A stretch of DNA of 64,000 nt, from positions 38,833 to 102,832 of the forward strand of contig NZ_HG964411.1 of assembly GCF_000612805.1 (NCBI RefSeq), written 5' to 3'. The notes beneath the pieces were generated by a model. It was not told the DNA's origin. It ran no database searches and worked only from the letters and a program-made list of their open reading frames with translations. Position 1 is the stretch's first letter; each line of letters opens with the position of its first letter. The stretch comes from Bacillus ndiopicus. GTDB lineage: Bacteria; Bacillota; Bacilli; Bacillales_A; Planococcaceae. The position numbers and the translations under genes are program-made. Shown here one piece after another: positions 45,995 to 59,283 of the stretch.

Positions 45995-46252
45995 TTATTT
46001 ACCGACCGCGATTGCGTCATCTAAAAAAGTAATTTCTACTGCTTCTGTTAAAATATCTGTGTAGCTGTAAGAAACACGTTTACACGCATTATCTTTTTGA
46101 TCGAGCTCTACTACAAATACTGCTCGATGTGTTTCACTTAGTATACCTGCACACTCAACCGTTTTTTTACGGCTACCGTTCGCTCTTATTTGCAAACGTT
46201 TGCCTAAATGACCATCTAGAGCCTTTTTAATATTGGCAATTGTTTTTGGCAT
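45995..46252 (-). CDS. veg: Veg protein
   Basis: 85 residues ([20 protein letters not shown] ... [19 protein letters not shown]). Veg is a small conserved protein linked to biofilm gene expression in B. subtilis and strongly expressed in vegetative cells. Position between sspF and rsmA is conserved. Confidence 0.95.
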   Translation of the reverse strand: MPKTIANIKKALDGHLGKRLQIRANGSRKKTVECAGILSETHRAVFVVELDQKDNACKRVSYSYTDILTEAVEITFLDDAIAVGK

Positions 46253-46398
46253 TTCGCATACACCTCACTGTATATTAGTGTATCACGTTTTATAAACAAT
46301 GTCAAAAATAATATATTTTATCACCATACAATTATTTTAGTCAACTTTTTTCTCGAAAAAAATTTTATTTTTTTTATTATTGTCTAAAGTTAGGCAAA

Positions 46399-47842
<1,444 letters not shown>

Positions 47843-47963
47843 AAATGCCCCTCTTTTCTATTGTTGTTCTTTTTCAAATTTAATGAACAAATGATAGAGC
47901 CATTTTATCATAATTTTATCTATATGTATTTTTCCATAAGTTATGTTTAGGCCATTGAAAAAA

Positions 47964-47993
47964 GCTTTCTCGCCTTTATAAAAGCGAGAAAGC
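47964..47993 (-). terminator. Terminator upstream of rnmV
   Basis: GCTTTCTCGC (47964-47973) pairs with GCGAGAAAGC (47984-47993). On the minus strand TTTTTTCAA follows. Probably the original terminator of the YabE-like gene, now about 380 bases away because repeat copy D lies between. Confidence 0.85.
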
Positions 47994-48167
47994 GTTTATG
48001 AACATTTTGGCATTACTATAGTTTATTGTTGTTCGCTTGTTTTTAAACATGTAGAAATTAGCTATACTCCTAACTATTACATCGAGTTAGAAGTACAACT
48101 CTAAATCAATTTTGTTTTGATTTTTTTGAGCGCACTAATGGAAGTCAACTTAGAAACGTAATGATAC

Positions 48168-48370
48168 GCGTCAATAGTTAACTGACCTGTATCAACAGGC
48201 CTGCTCTCTTCAAAATTTATGACATCTGATGGGACCTTGTTTCAATACGATGTTAGTTACTCCACCACCACGCACATGTGTTGCGCGTAGGCTGACTCTC
48301 TTTATCAATAAGTGTTTAGGCACTTTTCGTATTAATAGCCCATCGAGTATTCATCTTCTTGCCTATAGAT
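48168..48370 (-). mobile_element. Dispersed repeat element, probable degraded copy D
   Basis: About 200 bases with the same order of features (TCAATAGTTAACTGACC, CATCTGATGGGACCTTG, AAGTGTTTAGGCAC, GAGTATTCATCTTCTTGCCTATAG) but more divergent than other copies. Located after the YabE-like gene; weakest assignment of the family. Confidence 0.45.
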
Positions 48371-49570
48371 TTAATTTAAAACCTTAATGCGGACTTTTTT
48401 ACGTCCCCAGCTATATGCTTGTTGCTTTGTTTGTACAAGAATATCAATTTTATTTCCTTTAATTGCGCCACCTGTATCTCCTGCAATTGCATAGCCATAG
48501 CCTTCAACCCACACCTTTGTTCCTAATGGAATTACGCTTGGGTCTACAGCGATTAATTTTAAATCAGAATCGCTACGTAAGTTAATACCTGCTGCCGAAA
48601 TGCCTGAACAGCCGTTACAGTACGGTGTATATGCTGTTGCTGTAACATAAAACTCCGTACCGCCAGTAGGTGCATTACTACGAGAAACACTCGCAGTGAC
48701 AACTTTTGTTCCTACAGCAACTACTTTTGTTGTCGGTTCCTTTGTCACCTTTTCAGATTTCAATTTTTTATCGACAACTTTACCATTTTCTTTTACTACT
48801 ACGTAAGTGCGCTCTACATTTCCTGCGACACCTTCTGTTACTACTTTCTCTTTGCCCTTAAGCAACGAAGAATCGTTTTTCTTTTCGACTGCGAAATCAA
48901 CGGATTCTTCCACTACATCGGTAACCTTTTCTACGCGAACAACTACGATTTTTTCTGCTGGAGTGATAACGTTCTCCAGTTTATTCTCGACACGATCAAA
49001 TTCACCTAATTGAATTCCTTGTTGTTTTAAAAAGTTAGCGACCGTAGTCGAAGTGGACCAAACTTGTCTCTCTTCTAAGCCATCGACAAGCGTTAACTGA
49101 AACGCCTTTTGAATATCGATTTTGTTATCTGCCTCTATTTCAGTATTTAAGCTTTGTGATATTTTATCGTGCTCTGTTACCTCGATATTTGCTTCTTCCA
49201 AAATGTTCTTCACTACTTTTTCAGTTGTCCATACATTTGACTCTTTCCCGTCAACTGAAACGATTACTTCTTTTGCCTGTTCCCATTCAATCGTCATTCC
49301 ACTAACGATTTTGGTATCTACTGAGGGTGATACTTTATCATATTGTGATACGTTAATGTCGCTCGCTTCTAAAAGCTCGCCAACCGTTTTTGCGTGTGTT
49401 GATACTTTTTGTTCTTCCCCGTTCGCCATAATAACGACTGGTGATTTCGTTCCTTGGAAAAGAACGAATGAAATTACAGCTGCAAACAAGACAAACGATA
49501 ATATTTTTGTTCTTGTTTCCTTGCTCCTCAATGATCCTAAGAACTGGCTTTTCATGGAATTATTTGACAT
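48371..49570 (-). CDS. yabE: YabE-like G5/3D-domain cell-wall protein
   Basis: 399 residues: one N-terminal membrane anchor (about 26-42, LSFVLFAAVISFVLFQ), three DUF348 repeats (about 45-220; each with the TVGELL/KNILEE/TVANFL core), a G5 domain (about 225-290) and a C-terminal 3D domain with Asp-rich active-site residues (VTATAYTPYCNGC, IAVDPSVIPLGTKVWVEGYG, IAGDTGGAIKG). The 3D fold is like lytic transglycosylases and Rpf-type resuscitation factors, so it probably remodels peptidoglycan. Between tatD and rnmV as in B. subtilis. Confidence 0.92.
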   Translation of the reverse strand: MSNNSMKSQFLGSLRSKETRTKILSFVLFAAVISFVLFQGTKSPVVIMANGEEQKVSTHAKTVGELLEASDINVSQYDKVSPSVDTKIVSGMTIEWEQAKEVIVSVDGKESNVWTTEKVVKNILEEANIEVTEHDKISQSLNTEIEADNKIDIQKAFQLTLVDGLEERQVWSTSTTVANFLKQQGIQLGEFDRVENKLENVITPAEKIVVVRVEKVTDVVEESVDFAVEKKNDSSLLKGKEKVVTEGVAGNVERTYVVVKENGKVVDKKLKSEKVTKEPTTKVVAVGTKVVTASVSRSNAPTGGTEFYVTATAYTPYCNGCSGISAAGINLRSDSDLKLIAVDPSVIPLGTKVWVEGYGYAIAGDTGGAIKGNKIDILVQTKQQAYSWGRKKVRIKVLN

Positions 49571-49645
49571 GAAAATACGCCTCCTTGATACTCGCTGAAT
49601 TATACGGACTAGATTTCACGCTGTCAACTATAAAGTTTTTTAGCC

Positions 49646-49674
49646 GTTAAAAAACACTTTAAAAAAAGTGTTCT
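49646..49674 (-). terminator. tatD terminator
   Basis: AACACTTT (49653-49660) pairs with AAAGTGTT (49665-49672); on the minus strand TTTTTTAAC follows, about 30 bases after the tatD stop. Confidence 0.8.
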
Positions 49675-49703
49675 AAACGCAGTATTGGAGGCATGTTCAT
49701 GAT

Positions 49704-50480
49704 TTAAACATCCAACTTAAAAAAACGGATTGCATTTGCCGTCGTAACGTTGGCAACTTCTTCCAAAGAAACTTCTTTTTGTCTCGCAATTTCCTCCGCT
49801 ACTAACGTCACATAAGAAGGCTCATTTCTTTTCCCTCTATATGGGTGCGGAGCTAAATATGGCGCATCTGTTTCAATTAGTAAATGCTCTAATGGTATTT
49901 CCTTTGCCACTTCTTTTGGTTGACGTGCGTTTTTGAATGTCACGGGTCCACCTAAGCTAATCATGAAATTCATATTTATACATTCACGTGCAGTTTCCAC
50001 GCTGCCTCCAAAGCAATGCATAATACCTCCAACAGTGGCGGCATTTTCTTCACGTAAAATACGCACAACATCTCCTGTTGCATCTCGATTGTGGATGATG
50101 ATTGGTAAATTTAATTTTTGCGCTAACTTAATTTGTTTGCGGAACCAAAATTCCTGTACATCCTTTGGTGATTTGTCCCAATAATAATCAAGCCCAGTTT
50201 CTCCAATACCGACTACTTTAGGATGTGCTGCAAGTTCTTCAATCCATTCTAGATCCTGCTCTGTGCAATCAATCGCATCAACAGGATGCCAGCCAATTAC
50301 CGCATAAATAAAGTCGTACTTTTCTACCAACTGCATAGCCCGCTCTATTGTTTTGCGGTCAAAACCAATTACAACCATTTTTTCAACTTTTGCTTCTATA
50401 GCACGGTCTATTACTTGCTGTAAATCATTATCATATTGTTCTGCATTTAAATGCACATGTGTGTCTATAAAAGTTACCAT
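49704..50480 (-). CDS. yabD: TatD-family metal-dependent hydrolase (YabD)
   Basis: 258 residues, TIM-barrel amidohydrolase. Metal ligands: DTHVHLN at the start, GETGLDYYW, PIIIHNR, GIMHCFGG and IETDAPYLAP. The family has DNase or D-tyrosyl-tRNA-like hydrolase activities; the physiological substrate is unclear. It follows metG as in B. subtilis. Confidence 0.95.
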   Translation of the reverse strand: MVTFIDTHVHLNAEQYDNDLQQVIDRAIEAKVEKMVVIGFDRKTIERAMQLVEKYDFIYAVIGWHPVDAIDCTEQDLEWIEELAAHPKVVGIGETGLDYYWDKSPKDVQEFWFRKQIKLAQKLNLPIIIHNRDATGDVVRILREENAATVGGIMHCFGGSVETARECINMNFMISLGGPVTFKNARQPKEVAKEIPLEHLLIETDAPYLAPHPYRGKRNEPSYVTLVAEEIARQKEVSLEEVANVTTANAIRFFKLDV

Positions 50481-50687
50481 TTTTCTATTACTCCTGACGT
50501 ATATTTTATTTGATTGAATTATTTCTTAGTTTTCAGAAATATTACATTTGCATTACAAAAATTCTGCCCTTTGTGACATTATATATAAGCGGAAATTAAA
50601 ATTGGTTATATAGAACTAATAAATATCCTTTTTCAGGGTATTTTAATTATGCCAATATAATTTAATACACATTTTTATTTTTAAATA

Positions 50688-50731
50688 GCAAGAGCCTGTC
50701 GTAAACAAAATTCCCAACAGACCCTCCTTGC
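50688..50731 (-). terminator. metG terminator
   Basis: GCAAGAGCCTGTCG pairs imperfectly with CAACAGACCCTCCTTGC around a 12-base loop; followed on the minus strand by A/T-rich sequence. Confidence 0.65.
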
Positions 50732-50732
50732 A

Positions 50733-52706
<1,974 letters not shown>

Positions 52707-52988
52707 TTACTTTGCAATATAGTATCTATTCTATCGAAGTCCGAATTTCGTTTCAATGATAGAATATTACAGCCTATTAAATGACTTATCCCCAAAAGAT
52801 ATGAGTGACAGAATAAGTACACTATTCAATCCATTAAAATATAATTTTTGATAAAAACGAAATATCCCTTTTTTTGGTATAAAGAAGCTTAATAAACCAT
52901 TGACTTTCATTACAGTAGTTTCATTTTTCATGTTCATAGGCTCCAGCTAATTTTTTTCACAATAAATATTAAATAAATCGACAAATAA

Positions 52989-53005
52989 TGTCGAATTTTG
53001 TAGAA
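52989..53005 (+). promoter_or_regulatory. Distal tandem Spo0A-box-like pair
   Basis: TGTCGAA (52989-52995), three bases, TGTAGAA (52999-53005). TGTCGAA is the exact Spo0A box core. The same 19-base segment occurs again at 53178. A third, reversed near-match (TCGACA at 52978-52983) adjoins it. Confidence 0.65.
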
Positions 53006-53127
53006 TTACGCCGATACATAAATAGAACCTTAATCTTATTATATCCTAAATTTTCTCAATAAACCGCGATTATAGCTTGTTTTTTAACAAATCATTTATA
53101 AAGTAACTTTTTTTTCAAACTAATTTA

Positions 53128-53156
53128 TTGACGATTATGTAATTACTTGGTATGAT
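53128..53156 (+). promoter_or_regulatory. Sigma-A promoter of abrB
   Basis: TTGACG (53128-53133), exactly 17 bases, TATGAT (53151-53156). The predicted transcription start near 53163 is just upstream of the proximal Spo0A-like boxes. Confidence 0.75.
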
Positions 53157-53177
53157 TCATCTTAGACAAGCAATTCA

Positions 53178-53194
53178 TGTCGAATTTTGTAGAA
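53178..53194 (+). promoter_or_regulatory. Proximal tandem Spo0A-box-like pair
   Basis: TGTCGAA (53178-53184), three bases, TGTAGAA (53188-53194), lying just after the predicted start of abrB transcription, where bound Spo0A~P would block RNA polymerase. This parallels Spo0A repression of abrB in B. subtilis. Confidence 0.78.
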
Positions 53195-53230
53195 TTGTTA
53201 TACAATTTATTTTAAGGAGGAACTAATATT

Positions 53231-53509
53231 ATGAAATCAACTGGTATTGTTCGTAAAGTAGATGAATTAGGACGTGTAGTAATTCCGATTGAATTACGCC
53301 GTACATTAGGTATTGCAGAAAAGGATGCTTTAGAAATTTATGTGGATGACGATAAAATCATCTTAAAAAAATACATGCCAAATATGACATGTGCTGTAAC
53401 TGGTGAAGTATCTGACGATAACCTACGTCTTGTAGGCGGTAAATTAATTTTAAGTCCTGAAGGCGCAGAACTTTTAATTAAAGAAATCGAAGCAGGCTTA
53501 AAAAAATAA
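53231..53509 (+). CDS. abrB: Transition-state regulator AbrB
   Basis: 92 residues, the usual length. The N-terminal swapped-hairpin DNA-binding domain (MKSTGIVRKVDELGRVVIPI) is nearly identical to other AbrB proteins; Cys57 region (MTCAVTGEVSDDNL) and C-terminal multimerisation part follow. AbrB represses stationary-phase genes, including spoVG upstream here, until Spo0A shuts it off. Ribosome binding site AAGGAGGAA. Plus-strand gene amid minus-strand neighbours. Confidence 0.97.
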   Translation: MKSTGIVRKVDELGRVVIPIELRRTLGIAEKDALEIYVDDDKIILKKYMPNMTCAVTGEVSDDNLRLVGGKLILSPEGAELLIKEIEAGLKK

Positions 53510-53515
53510 AATAGA

Positions 53516-53564
53516 AAACGGAGCTATGAAGAAAGGAATTCTTTCTAAACAGCTCCGTTTTTTT
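53516..53564. terminator. Bidirectional terminator abrB/rsmI
   Basis: ACGGAGCT (53518-53525) pairs with AGCTCCGT (53551-53558), T run after on the plus strand; it lies between converging abrB and rsmI. Confidence 0.9.
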
Positions 53565-53570
53565 ATTTCA

Positions 53571-54440
53571 TTACTTATGATACATCTGATATACATCTCG
53601 CTTTGCTAAATTGCGTTGCTTCGCCACTTCTTTAATCGCATCCTTCGATGATATTTGCATTTCTTCTATTATATAGTCTACATGCTCTTCAATCGTTAAG
53701 TTTGTCCAAAACGCTTGCTCATCCTCTTTAATATCCTCTGAGCTACCTTCTAATACGACACAAAACTCTCCTCGAATTTCATTGTTCGTTGTCCACTCCA
53801 GCGCTTCGTTTACAGTACCACGTAAAAACTCTTCGAATTTTTTTGTTAACTCACGCGCTAAAGTAATTTGGCGGTTGCCAATAACAAGCTCAATATCCTT
53901 CAAAGTCTCCTTCAAACGATGTGGTGCCTCATAAAAGATTATTGTTTCTTGACGTTTCTTTAAGCTTTCAAGCTGTAAACGGCGGTCCTTTTTATGGCGA
54001 TTTAAAAAGCCGAAAAAGTAAAATGGCTGTGGTGTAATCCCAGAAGCAATAAGCGCCGTCAATGCCGCATTCGCTCCTGGAATTGGAACAACAGCAAAGT
54101 CCTCTGCAATTGCCTTCGTTACAATATCAGCACCAGGGTCCGAAATACACGGTAATCCTGCATCGCTAACAAGTGCAACCGATTTCCCTTCACGTAAATA
54201 TTGCAAAAGCTTTTCTCCACCAGCTTCTATATTATGTTCATGGTAGCTTACAAGCGGTGTTGTAATCTCAAAATAATGACAAAGCTTTTTCGTATTACGT
54301 GTATCTTCAGCCGCAATAACATCTACTTCCTTTAAAATACGTAATGCTCGCATCGTCATATCTTCCAGGTTGCCAATTGGTGTTGCCACTAAATATAAGC
54401 ATGCACCTGCCTCATGCTGGCTACTTTTTTGTGATTTCAT
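53571..54440 (-). CDS. rsmI: 16S rRNA 2'-O-methyltransferase RsmI
   Basis: 289 residues, SAM-dependent tetrapyrrole-methylase fold (LYLVATPIGNLEDMTMRALR; AEDTRNT; VSDAGLPCISDPGADIV; PIPGANAALTALIASG). It methylates C1402 of 16S rRNA. GGGAGG ribosome binding site. B. subtilis yabC equivalent, downstream of yazA. Confidence 0.96.
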   Translation of the reverse strand: MKSQKSSQHEAGACLYLVATPIGNLEDMTMRALRILKEVDVIAAEDTRNTKKLCHYFEITTPLVSYHEHNIEAGGEKLLQYLREGKSVALVSDAGLPCISDPGADIVTKAIAEDFAVVPIPGANAALTALIASGITPQPFYFFGFLNRHKKDRRLQLESLKKRQETIIFYEAPHRLKETLKDIELVIGNRQITLARELTKKFEEFLRGTVNEALEWTTNNEIRGEFCVVLEGSSEDIKEDEQAFWTNLTIEEHVDYIIEEMQISSKDAIKEVAKQRNLAKRDVYQMYHK

Positions 54441-54566
54441 GCTTATTCCTCCCTAACTATCATCATCTAAGTATACACCATTATGCTATAATCAAACAAA
54501 AAAGCGAGGAATGCCAACTGAGAAGGTGTCCAGAAAGCTAATATTACTTTTTCGTACAACAAAAAA

Positions 54567-54605
54567 TTGTCCGAAAAAAAGCGCGTCAGCCTGCTTTTCG
54601 GACAA
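54567..54605 (-). terminator. yazA terminator
   Basis: TTGTCCGAAAA (54567-54577) pairs with TTTTCGGACAA (54595-54605), flanked by a TTTTTTG run on the minus strand. The rest of 54441-54768 shows no gene. Confidence 0.85.
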
Positions 54606-54768
54606 CCTTGAATAATAAAATTATAAATCTTTAATAACTAACATATTAGATGCACCAAGTGCCCAATAATATCCATATAGATCAGTGAAATAACCACCAT
54701 CCTATTCTTCTTTGGCTATTTAATAGTTTTAGCTCCCATCATCCTTGCACTGTTTAAAACTAAACATT

Positions 54769-55056
54769 TCATTGTTCAGAAATGATTCCGACTTTTTGGT
54801 TAGCACTATTTATGTAAATTTCCTTTTTTTCACGCGTTAGCTGTTTAAATGCGTACTCCTGCTGCATCGCCTCTCGCTTTGTTACAAACTCCTCAAAATA
54901 AATGCATGTGACAGGTAAGCGAGCTCGCGTATATTTTGCCCCTTTGCCAGTATTATGGACAGCCACTCGCCGTTCTAAATTATTTGTATAACCAGCATAT
55001 AATGACCCATCTTTGCATTGAAGGACATAGAAATAATACTTAGCTTCGTTCTCCAT
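54769..55056 (-). CDS. yazA: GIY-YIG nuclease-like protein YazA
   Basis: 95 residues with the GIY-YIG fold ([28 protein letters not shown], then [20 protein letters not shown] with the metal-binding Glu). Small UPF0213-type single-domain members have no proven nuclease role. ATG 55056 gives the start usual for the family; a GTG four codons earlier is possible. Overlaps the 3' end of yabB by about 17 bases. Confidence 0.93.
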   Translation of the reverse strand: MENEAKYYFYVLQCKDGSLYAGYTNNLERRVAVHNTGKGAKYTRARLPVTCIYFEEFVTKREAMQQEYAFKQLTREKKEIYINSANQKVGIISEQ

Positions 55057-55789
55057 ATAAAAGCTCACTCACTTCTGCTGTATAATTATTGGCCTCATCA
55101 TACACATAAAGGGGTGGTAAAATTTTCAAATCTGGCTTTCCATCTTTAATTCCTTCTATTAATAATGTATTTGCTTCCTTCCCCATTTTCGGATAAACAA
55201 AGCGAATACGCTTCGGTTCTATACGATGTGCTCTCATAGCAGTAACAATATCGAGCAGTCGACCCGGACGGTGTACAAAAGCAGCTTTACCACCCTGCTT
55301 TAATAAACGGCTTGCAGCAATTACTGCTTCCTCTAATGTTAAGTGAATCTCATGACGCGCAATCGCATGATGCTCGCTTATGTTTTTATCGCTCATCTCA
55401 TGTGCTAAAAAATATGGAGGATTACATGTTACAGCATCATATTTTTCAATACCTAATTTATCTGCTACTTCCTTTACATCATCTAATGTCATTGTAATTT
55501 GCTGTTCTAATCCATTATAGCGCACACTTCTACATGCCATATCGTATAATCTTGGCTGCAACTCTACCCCTGTAATTTGTGCCTTTGTACGCGCACTTAA
55601 AAATAATGGAATTACACCATTACCTGAACATAAATCAACAATATGTCCTTTACTTTTTGGTATATTCACAAAACGTGCCAACAGTACTGCATCTAGGGAA
55701 AAAGAAAATACAGAGGGACTTTGAATGATACGCAAATCCTCTGCTAATAGATAATCTAAGCGCTCATCACCTTGTAACCATTGTTCCAT
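55040..55789 (-). CDS. yabB: tRNA1(Val) (adenine-N6)-methyltransferase-like protein YabB
   Basis: 249 residues, class I SAM methyltransferase with the N6-adenine motif NPPY ([11 protein letters not shown] near residue 128) and SAM loop [15 protein letters not shown]. The family (TrmN6) modifies A37 of tRNA-Val. ATG 55789 with AAGGAAGTG upstream is preferred; a TTG six codons earlier lacks a ribosome binding site. Upstream of yazA and rsmI. Confidence 0.93.
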   Translation of the reverse strand: MEQWLQGDERLDYLLAEDLRIIQSPSVFSFSLDAVLLARFVNIPKSKGHIVDLCSGNGVIPLFLSARTKAQITGVELQPRLYDMACRSVRYNGLEQQITMTLDDVKEVADKLGIEKYDAVTCNPPYFLAHEMSDKNISEHHAIARHEIHLTLEEAVIAASRLLKQGGKAAFVHRPGRLLDIVTAMRAHRIEPKRIRFVYPKMGKEANTLLIEGIKDGKPDLKILPPLYVYDEANNYTAEVSELLYGERS

Positions 55790-55955
55790 TTCTAACACTT
55801 CCTTCAAGCTATTTCTTTATGATGAACTAACAAAAAAGAGGGACTGTTAGGAAAGCAAATGTTCATCTGCCATCCCATCAGCCCTTCCAAGTTTTTATAA
55901 AAAATTATGCAATCTAAAAAATATAGTACAACATTCTCAAAGTATTGCTCATTAC

Positions 55956-55994
55956 AAAGGGAGTGTCCGAAAGTTATTTTGAGACACTCCCTTT
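55956..55994 (-). terminator. yabA terminator
   Basis: AAAGGGAGTGTC (55956-55967) pairs with GACACTCCCTTT (55983-55994), ending eight bases before the yabA stop codon's region on the minus strand. Confidence 0.85.
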
Positions 55995-56001
55995 TCATTA
56001 T

Positions 56002-56349
56002 CTATGTTGTTTTATTTAAAAACGATAGGCAAAACAAGCAATCCTCACCTTTTCGCGAGCTGCCAAAATGAACGTGGCACACATGAAATCCTTCATGATA
56101 AAGACGTGCTAGGTTATCATAACCCTCACCAATATCCGCCACATCACTTTTGCGCTCCTCATTTTGTATCGCTTCATTCGATTGCAATTCATCTAAGCGA
56201 GCACGTAGGTGAAGATTTTCCGCTTGAAGTGTTTGATGCTCCTCCATCATATGTGCAACAAACTGTTTTAAATAGTTAAATTGCTCTTGTATCGCTTCAA
56301 GTTGTTGTTCGAATTCCATAACGGTATTTAAGAAATTACGGTCCTTCAC
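56002..56349 (-). CDS. yabA: DNA replication initiation control protein YabA
   Basis: 115 residues. A leucine-zipper-like coiled coil at the N-terminus (about 5-60) is followed by a C-terminal zinc site ([12 protein letters not shown] ... [10 protein letters not shown]). YabA binds DnaA and DnaN and limits initiation. GTG start five bases after GGGGTGG. Between ricT and yabB as in B. subtilis. Confidence 0.95.
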   Translation of the reverse strand: MKDRNFLNTVMEFEQQLEAIQEQFNYLKQFVAHMMEEHQTLQAENLHLRARLDELQSNEAIQNEERKSDVADIGEGYDNLARLYHEGFHVCHVHFGSSRKGEDCLFCLSFLNKTT

Positions 56350-56458
56350 TCAAGCCACCCCATTAAATCTTTATCTTTTTCAGCAGAAGTCTATCACCTT
56401 TATCAATTACATCTAAACTTTTTCACGTAATCTTCTAGAAAAGTTAGACGTACTGAGT

Positions 56459-57274
56459 CTATATAAGATTTCCTTCACATTGCAATATTTCATCGAGCGT
56501 ATACTCTACTGTTCGCTCTTGTTCCTGTAAATATACTTGAATTAAACGTTCTAATACATTTAAGCCTATTACTTTTCCGATACCATTTGGCGTCATTGTC
56601 GTTTCGCCAATATCCGGCATCCCTTCCTTAGCTGTTTCGTATTCGTCATTCTCATATTTTAAACAGCACATTAAACGACCGCAAAGTCCTGAAATTTTCG
56701 TCGGATTTAAAGATAAGTTTTGATCTTTAGCCATTTTTATTGATACGGGATCAAAATCACCTAAAAATGTTGAACAACATAACATTCGACCGCATGGACC
56801 GATACCACCTAATAATTTTGCCTCATCGCGGACACCTATTTGACGCAGTTCAATACGCGTACGGAAAACTGATGCGAGATCTTTTACAAGCTCACGAAAA
56901 TCTACGCGTCCTTCCGCAGTAAAATAGAAAATAATTTTATTGCGGTCAAACGTATATTCAACATCGACTAGCTTCATATCTAAGCTATGCTCGATAATTT
57001 TAGCATTAGCTAAATCAAACGCACGTTTTGCCTCTGCTTGATTTTCATCTACTTGAATACGATCACGCTCATCCGCTGGGCGTACAACTTGCTTTAATGG
57101 TAATACAACATCATTTTCCCCAACTTCCTTAGTAGGTATAATGACTTTACCATATTCAATGCCTCGCGCTGTTTCTACAATGACGTATTGATTTTCCTCT
57201 AATTCGTACATTGCTGGATCGAAATAATATATTTTGCCCGCTTTTTTAAAGCGAACACCAACTACATTATACAA
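56459..57274 (-). CDS. ricT: PSP1-domain protein RicT (YaaT)
   Basis: 271 residues with the PSP1 domain (FKKAGKIYYFDPAMYELEEN ... IGPCGRMLCCSTFL ... GLCGRLMCCLKYE). The cysteine pairs hold iron-sulfur clusters in the RicAFT complex, which acts with RNase Y and influences Spo0A phosphorylation. TTG start seven bases after GGAGGGG. Overlaps holB by eight bases. Confidence 0.96.
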   Translation of the reverse strand: MYNVVGVRFKKAGKIYYFDPAMYELEENQYVIVETARGIEYGKVIIPTKEVGENDVVLPLKQVVRPADERDRIQVDENQAEAKRAFDLANAKIIEHSLDMKLVDVEYTFDRNKIIFYFTAEGRVDFRELVKDLASVFRTRIELRQIGVRDEAKLLGGIGPCGRMLCCSTFLGDFDPVSIKMAKDQNLSLNPTKISGLCGRLMCCLKYENDEYETAKEGMPDIGETTMTPNGIGKVIGLNVLERLIQVYLQEQERTVEYTLDEILQCEGNLI

Positions 57275-58271
57275 ATGTGTACCCCTCCTGCAGATTCAGC
57301 ATAAGCTGCTCCATCAACAACGTCCTATTCATATTACGTTGCAGCTGCTGTCTAGCTTGTAAAATTGCCTGCATTTGATTTGATAATTGCTCGTATGTCG
57401 TGTGTAAGGCTATCTCTTTAAAAGTTTGTAGCATATCTGGATAAGTGCAAGCAGATTCCATATTTGCTTTTAATGCGACAATATCGCGGTAAGCAAAAAG
57501 CAGTAAATCAAGCGCCTGCTCCATTTCGCTTTTTTCTTTAAAGGAAGGTAGCCACTCTTCATGTACGATTAACATCGCCTCATGGACATTTTTTCTGACA
57601 GCTTCTATTAATTTTAACACTGTTTTTCTCGCGTGTGCAAATAGGTCAGCTTTTGCCAAAAAAAGTGCCGTTTCTATTTCATTTGCTACCATACTCACCG
57701 TAGCCGCCATTGACTGTGTAATACCTTGCTCTACTAATTGCTGCATAATAACTTGTCTCGGTATTTGTGAAAATTTTATATGCTGACAGCGCGAACGTAT
57801 CGTTGGTAACATCGATTGAATTTGCTCCGTTAATAAAATCGCTATCACATCGCCATCTGGTTCCTCTAAAAACTTTAGCAGTGTATTAGCGGAAGCCACA
57901 TTTAATTTATCTGCGTGATGAAGCACATAAATTTTTCGTCCTTTTTCCACAGCCGTCATCGTCATTTCAGAAATAAGCTCTCTCACTTGGTCAACCTTAA
58001 TAAATTGTCCATCAGGTTCTATTTGTCGAATATTTGGATGATTACCTGAATCTACCCTTAAGCAGTTTCGACATGTTTCACATGGAACATTATTCGACAC
58101 ATTTTCACATAATAAAAGCTTTACAAAAAACTGCATTACAGCTTTTTTTCCGCTACCTTTTTCGCCATCAAAAATATAGGCATGAACCATTCTATTTTTC
58201 TCGTAAATTGTTTGAATTTGCTTTATGACTACAGGCTGTAGCGTCTCTAGCTCATTCATATTATGTGCCAT
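57267..58271 (-). CDS. holB: DNA polymerase III delta' subunit
   Basis: 334 residues, AAA+ clamp-loader subunit. Walker A-like GEKGSGKK, zinc module CETCRNCLRV, and the SRC motif (LPTIRSRCQHIKF) replace catalytic residues as in delta'. ATG 58271 is chosen with AAGGTGAAG six bases upstream. Co-transcribed with yaaR upstream and ricT downstream. Confidence 0.95.
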   Translation of the reverse strand: MAHNMNELETLQPVVIKQIQTIYEKNRMVHAYIFDGEKGSGKKAVMQFFVKLLLCENVSNNVPCETCRNCLRVDSGNHPNIRQIEPDGQFIKVDQVRELISEMTMTAVEKGRKIYVLHHADKLNVASANTLLKFLEEPDGDVIAILLTEQIQSMLPTIRSRCQHIKFSQIPRQVIMQQLVEQGITQSMAATVSMVANEIETALFLAKADLFAHARKTVLKLIEAVRKNVHEAMLIVHEEWLPSFKEKSEMEQALDLLLFAYRDIVALKANMESACTYPDMLQTFKEIALHTTYEQLSNQMQAILQARQQLQRNMNRTLLMEQLMLNLQEGYTFV

Positions 58272-58357
58272 TTGCTTCACCTTTTCACATCTTCAAATTT
58301 ATTTCGTATTAGCACAAAGACTCAACTGATTGAAGCGTCATTTTATCCATCTTAGAA

Positions 58358-58392
58358 AAAAGCCCGTGTCATGTGGTGGAGACACGGGTTTT
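58358..58392 (-). terminator. Terminator after yaaR
   Basis: AGCCCGTGTC (58361-58370) pairs with GACACGGGTT (58381-58390); it touches the yaaR stop. On the minus strand a TTTTTTC run follows, so some transcripts end before holB. Confidence 0.8.
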
Positions 58393-58828
58393 ACATATAT
58401 AGATTAATTAATAATCCTTTAATTTCACCTATTTTAGCTAATAGGTCGATCGTTTCCTTTTCTTCATCTAACAAATCTTGCGCCAATTCAACCAGGCGTT
58501 CATCGATTGTTTCGATGATTTTTAAACGACGCCCTTCGCCAAAGCGATTCCACGTATGTGATTGCTTCATTTCGAGACCATAATCAACAGCTTCTTGTAA
58601 AAAGCGTTTGATAAGCATTTTATAACGTGTCAGCTCACGTAAATTACGCGACCTCGCTACACGCTCCCCTGCTGCCGAAATATCACCAAGTAAACGTGTT
58701 AATTGCTCTGTTTGCATTTTAGAGCCTTGCTTTACAACCATCTCTCCAAAACGATTAGCGCCTTGTGTTGTAGGCCTTAGTTCATTGCGATTTGTGTTTA
58801 TAACACGTAGATCTTGATTGATTTTCAA
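58391..58828 (-). CDS. yaaR: YaaR (DUF327) protein
   Basis: 145 residues, mostly helical, DUF327 family (GDISAAGERVARSRNLRELTRYKMLIKRFL). Conserved between darA and holB in Bacilli. No proven function. TTG start seven bases after GGAGGG. Confidence 0.93.
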   Translation of the reverse strand: MKINQDLRVINTNRNELRPTTQGANRFGEMVVKQGSKMQTEQLTRLLGDISAAGERVARSRNLRELTRYKMLIKRFLQEAVDYGLEMKQSHTWNRFGEGRRLKIIETIDERLVELAQDLLDEEKETIDLLAKIGEIKGLLINLYM

Positions 58829-58883
58829 TGAATTTCCCTCCAGCGCTACTACTAATTATATGTTAGCTATCATTCGTTCGGAA

Positions 58884-59219
<336 letters not shown>

Positions 59220-59283
59220 TCACCCCTTCAATAAAATTGATAGTACTATTATAGCACAATACTGTCATGCAATTCATTTACTT

